From an uncultured Pelagibacteraceae bacterium (GTDB lineage Bacteria; Pseudomonadota; Alphaproteobacteria; Pelagibacterales; Pelagibacteraceae): DNA of 41,420 nt. This document shows, one piece after another, positions 39,371-41,420 of the stretch. How positions within the stretch are numbered: position 1 is the stretch's first letter; every line of letters starts with the position of its first letter. The stretch spans positions 1 through 41,420 of the forward strand of contig CACFWQ010000004.1 of assembly GCA_902570055.1 (NCBI GenBank). Reading direction: 5' to 3'. Position numbers and translations under genes: made by a program. Below the pieces are notes generated by a model. That model searched no databases, had not been told where the DNA came from, and saw only the letters and a program-made list of their open reading frames with translations.

Positions 39371-41420
39371 TTAATCAGTTTTATTTTCTTCTCTTTTTTT
39401 CTTTATTTTTTTAACTAATTCTGTGTTTTTAAGATCTAAAGCAAGACAAGTAATATCATCTCTTAATTTTTCTGCTCCCCAATTTAATTCTGTTGCAATA
39501 GACTCTACTATATTTTTTGGAGTAATATTATTTAGTCCATTTACAATCTTTTGAACACCTTCTGCGCCAAGCTCTTGGCCATTTTTTAAATAACCTTCTG
39601 TTACACCATCAGTATAAACAACAAATGTTTTGTCTTTTAAATTAATAGTTTTTGATTTTACCATAGACTCTGTAAAATATTTAATAATACCTATTGGTGG
39701 CATTTCTGATTTTATAAACTCAAATTTTTTATCTCTATCAAAAACCATAATGCTTTCGTGTCCTGCATTTACAAAATTGACCTCTTCAGTTTCTATATTA
39801 AATTTTCCAAAGACCGCCGTAACAAACATTCCTTTAAATTTTGCTTCGACTAGCTCATTGTTTACTCCAAAAACAACTTTTTCTAATGGATATGATAAAT
39901 TTGAAAGTGTTCTAAATATTGATGATGCTTTAGCCATATACATTCCGGCCTTAATACCTTTTCCGGAAACATCAGCTAATGTAAAAAAATATTCATTTTT
40001 ATTAACATTAACAACATCAAAATAGTCTCCGGATACATCGCGAGCTGGGACATTTTTTGCATAAATAAAATTTTCAAACTTTGATATGTCAGGAAACAAA
40101 CTTTTTTGTACCTCTCCTGCTAACTCTCTTTCTCTCAATAACTTAGCTTCTTTTTGTAAGTTTGATAATGCTATTCGATTTTCCTCTATAAATCTAAAAT
40201 AAAGCCCAGTTAGAAAAGTAATTGTTAGGATGAATATAGGATAGCTAATATCTATAAGTTCAGATCTAAATAAAAATGTACCAAAGCCAATTACAATTAT
40301 TGTAATTAAACTACCAAAAAATATTGATAAACTATATTTTGGTTTTATTCTTTGAGAAACAAAAAAAGTAATGCAAGCTATTAAAATTGAAAATAATAGC
40401 TCAAAAATATAAGTGTTCGGATTTCTAATAAGATAAGATTGATCCAAAATATTTTCTATTACATTTGCATGTACTTCTACTCCAGGAATTGTAATTCCCA
40501 ATGGAGTTTTTACTAAATCAAATAATCCTTGAGCTGAAGCACCGATTAAAACATATTTATTTTTAAATCTCGCTTCATCGAATTTACCATCAAAAACTGA
40601 ACTTGCAGATATGTATTGGCTTTTTAATGAATTTTTATATCTTATCCAAATAATTCCATTTGGGTCCGATGAAACTTTGTAAGGTCTAGAACTTATTCTG
40701 TTAATACCAACTTCATTCATTTCTACATAAAGATTTTTTTGGTTTGTTCCTACTCGAATCATTTCAAGTCCCATTGTTGGGTACAATTTATTTTTAAAAC
40801 GAACAATTAACGGTAGCGATCTAATAATACCATCAGTTTGATCTAAAAAAGAAATAGAGCCTAATCCTTTTACACTTTTTTCTAATTGTTCAAGTGATCC
40901 TATTGAGTAAGGATAAGAATAAGTAAATTGTTTTGGGTCTCCGCCTTTTGAAAGAAATTTTGCTTTTGCAGATCTATCATAATTACTATGAGAAGGAACA
41001 TTGCTACCAAGAACTGCGGTAACTGATTTTGATTTTTCTAACTGTTCTCTAAAAATTTCATCATGTCCTTTAATATTTTGCAATTCGCTAACATCTGTTG
41101 GAATTAAATTATAAGATTTTATTATTTCTTCGGGAGATTGTTTGTCTTTTTCAGTAAAAAAAACATCAAAACCTATAGCCTTTGGTTTAGTTGTGTTAAC
41201 TTTTTCAATAATTTTTGCAAAAACAGACCTACTCCAAGGAAATTGGCCAAATTTACCTAAGCTTTTTTCATCAATATCTATAATTATTACATTGGTTTCG
41301 TTTTTTTTTAATGGAAAAACTTTCTGGTATAAATCAAAACTGAGATAAGAAATTGATTTAACAAAGCTTGGGTTGGCAATTTTTAAAGCTATTAATAAAA
41401 TTAAAAGAATTAAAAATATT
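39371..41420 (-). CDS. CHASE2-domain PP2C (SpoIIE-type) sensor phosphatase, partial (5' end beyond right edge)
   Basis: The frame is open from the right edge to a stop at 39371, about 682 residues, with the start outside. It begins in a hydrophobic segment, followed by an extracytoplasmic CHASE2 domain (NVIIIDIDEKSLGKFG, FPWSRSVFAKIIEKV, AIGFDVFFTEKD at about 41310-41150), three membrane helices at about 40415-40190, a short helical linker, then a PP2C/SpoIIE phosphatase. Its metal-binding aspartates lie in RDVSGDYFD (about 40030), LADVSGKG (about 39970), YTDG (about 39610) and RDD (about 39455). It probably senses a periplasmic cue and dephosphorylates a regulator such as an anti-sigma-factor antagonist. 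No partner gene is visible here. Confidence 0.9.
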   Translation of the reverse strand, partial: IFLILLILLIALKIANPSFVKSISYLSFDLYQKVFPLKKNETNVIIIDIDEKSLGKFGQFPWSRSVFAKIIEKVNTTKPKAIGFDVFFTEKDKQSPEEIIKSYNLIPTDVSELQNIKGHDEIFREQLEKSKSVTAVLGSNVPSHSNYDRSAKAKFLSKGGDPKQFTYSYPYSIGSLEQLEKSVKGLGSISFLDQTDGIIRSLPLIVRFKNKLYPTMGLEMIRVGTNQKNLYVEMNEVGINRISSRPYKVSSDPNGIIWIRYKNSLKSQYISASSVFDGKFDEARFKNKYVLIGASAQGLFDLVKTPLGITIPGVEVHANVIENILDQSYLIRNPNTYIFELLFSILIACITFFVSQRIKPKYSLSIFFGSLITIIVIGFGTFLFRSELIDISYPIFILTITFLTGLYFRFIEENRIALSNLQKEAKLLRERELAGEVQKSLFPDISKFENFIYAKNVPARDVSGDYFDVVNVNKNEYFFTLADVSGKGIKAGMYMAKASSIFRTLSNLSYPLEKVVFGVNNELVEAKFKGMFVTAVFGKFNIETEEVNFVNAGHESIMVFDRDKKFEFIKSEMPPIGIIKYFTESMVKSKTINLKDKTFVVYTDGVTEGYLKNGQELGAEGVQKIVNGLNNITPKNIVESIATELNWGAEKLRDDITCLALDLKNTELVKKIKKKREENKTD

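Noticed and set aside
39630-40025. A 131-residue plus-strand reading frame opposite the PP2C domain
   Set aside because: It is the complement of a conserved phosphatase domain and shows no family features.
1-41420. tRNA, rRNA, CRISPR array or IS element
   Set aside because: I looked for tRNA T-arm-like motifs, regular repeat-spacer runs and transposase sequences on both strands by eye and found none; a covariance-model scan would settle small RNAs.

Overview
The window is AT-rich, almost fully coding DNA with short intergenic gaps, many start/stop overlaps, and no tRNA, rRNA, IS element or CRISPR array that I could see. Together with a proteorhodopsin-family gene, an abundant-looking Liv-type binding protein and many small catabolic operons, this suggests a streamlined marine alphaproteobacterium of the SAR11 (Pelagibacterales) or HIMB59 type. 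That placement is inferred from gene content and composition, not from a marker gene.

Region 1-5993 (minus strand) is one tight operon. It starts with a divergent proteorhodopsin paralogue with key residues D-T-T (acceptor D79, T83, donor position T90) that keeps the retinal lysine (K213). Next come a flotillin/SPFH protein, an SCP2-like lipid-binding protein, an alpha/beta hydrolase, and two genes matching the small and large subunits of N,N-dimethylformamidase; the large-subunit gene runs off the left edge. The rhodopsin and flotillin match the flotillin-associated rhodopsins (FArhodopsins) reported in marine bacteria. The attached amidase and lipid-binding genes are the most interesting part of the window.

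Region 6274-10398 (plus) holds an orphan ParA-type ATPase, a 4HBT thioesterase resembling those of carnitine/betaine catabolism, a TauD/TfdA dioxygenase, a PhnZ/TmpB-like HD oxygenase and a choline-dehydrogenase-like GMC flavoprotein. This is a candidate pathway for a phosphonate or quaternary amine. Region 10422-14175 has a MOSC protein and an agmatinase-family ureohydrolase (minus), diverging from a DMT transporter and an isopenicillin-N-synthase-like dioxygenase (plus).

Region 14277-22101 (plus) is a catabolic operon: luciferase-like monooxygenase, TPP enzyme, DUF1185 protein, alpha/beta hydrolase, aldehyde dehydrogenase and DMT transporter. A Liv-type periplasmic binding protein with a clear terminator follows. 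Region 22147-35078 (minus) is a long co-directional run: TrpB2, DUF1015, SerC, short SerA, a ProC-like protein, the LivG/F/H/M transporter, a thioredoxin-like periplasmic protein, a possible tiny membrane peptide, then a second luciferase-like monooxygenase, an alpha/beta hydrolase and an MFS transporter.

Region 35141-41420 carries a YqgE/AlgH protein with an apparent signal peptide, a glutaredoxin, MsrB, a DMT transporter, a DadA-like oxidoreductase, a small lipoprotein, and a CHASE2-PP2C sensor phosphatase cut by the right edge. No gap exceeds 300 bases; the longest (about 5994-6273 and 35786-36046) are divergent promoter regions with inverted or direct repeats.
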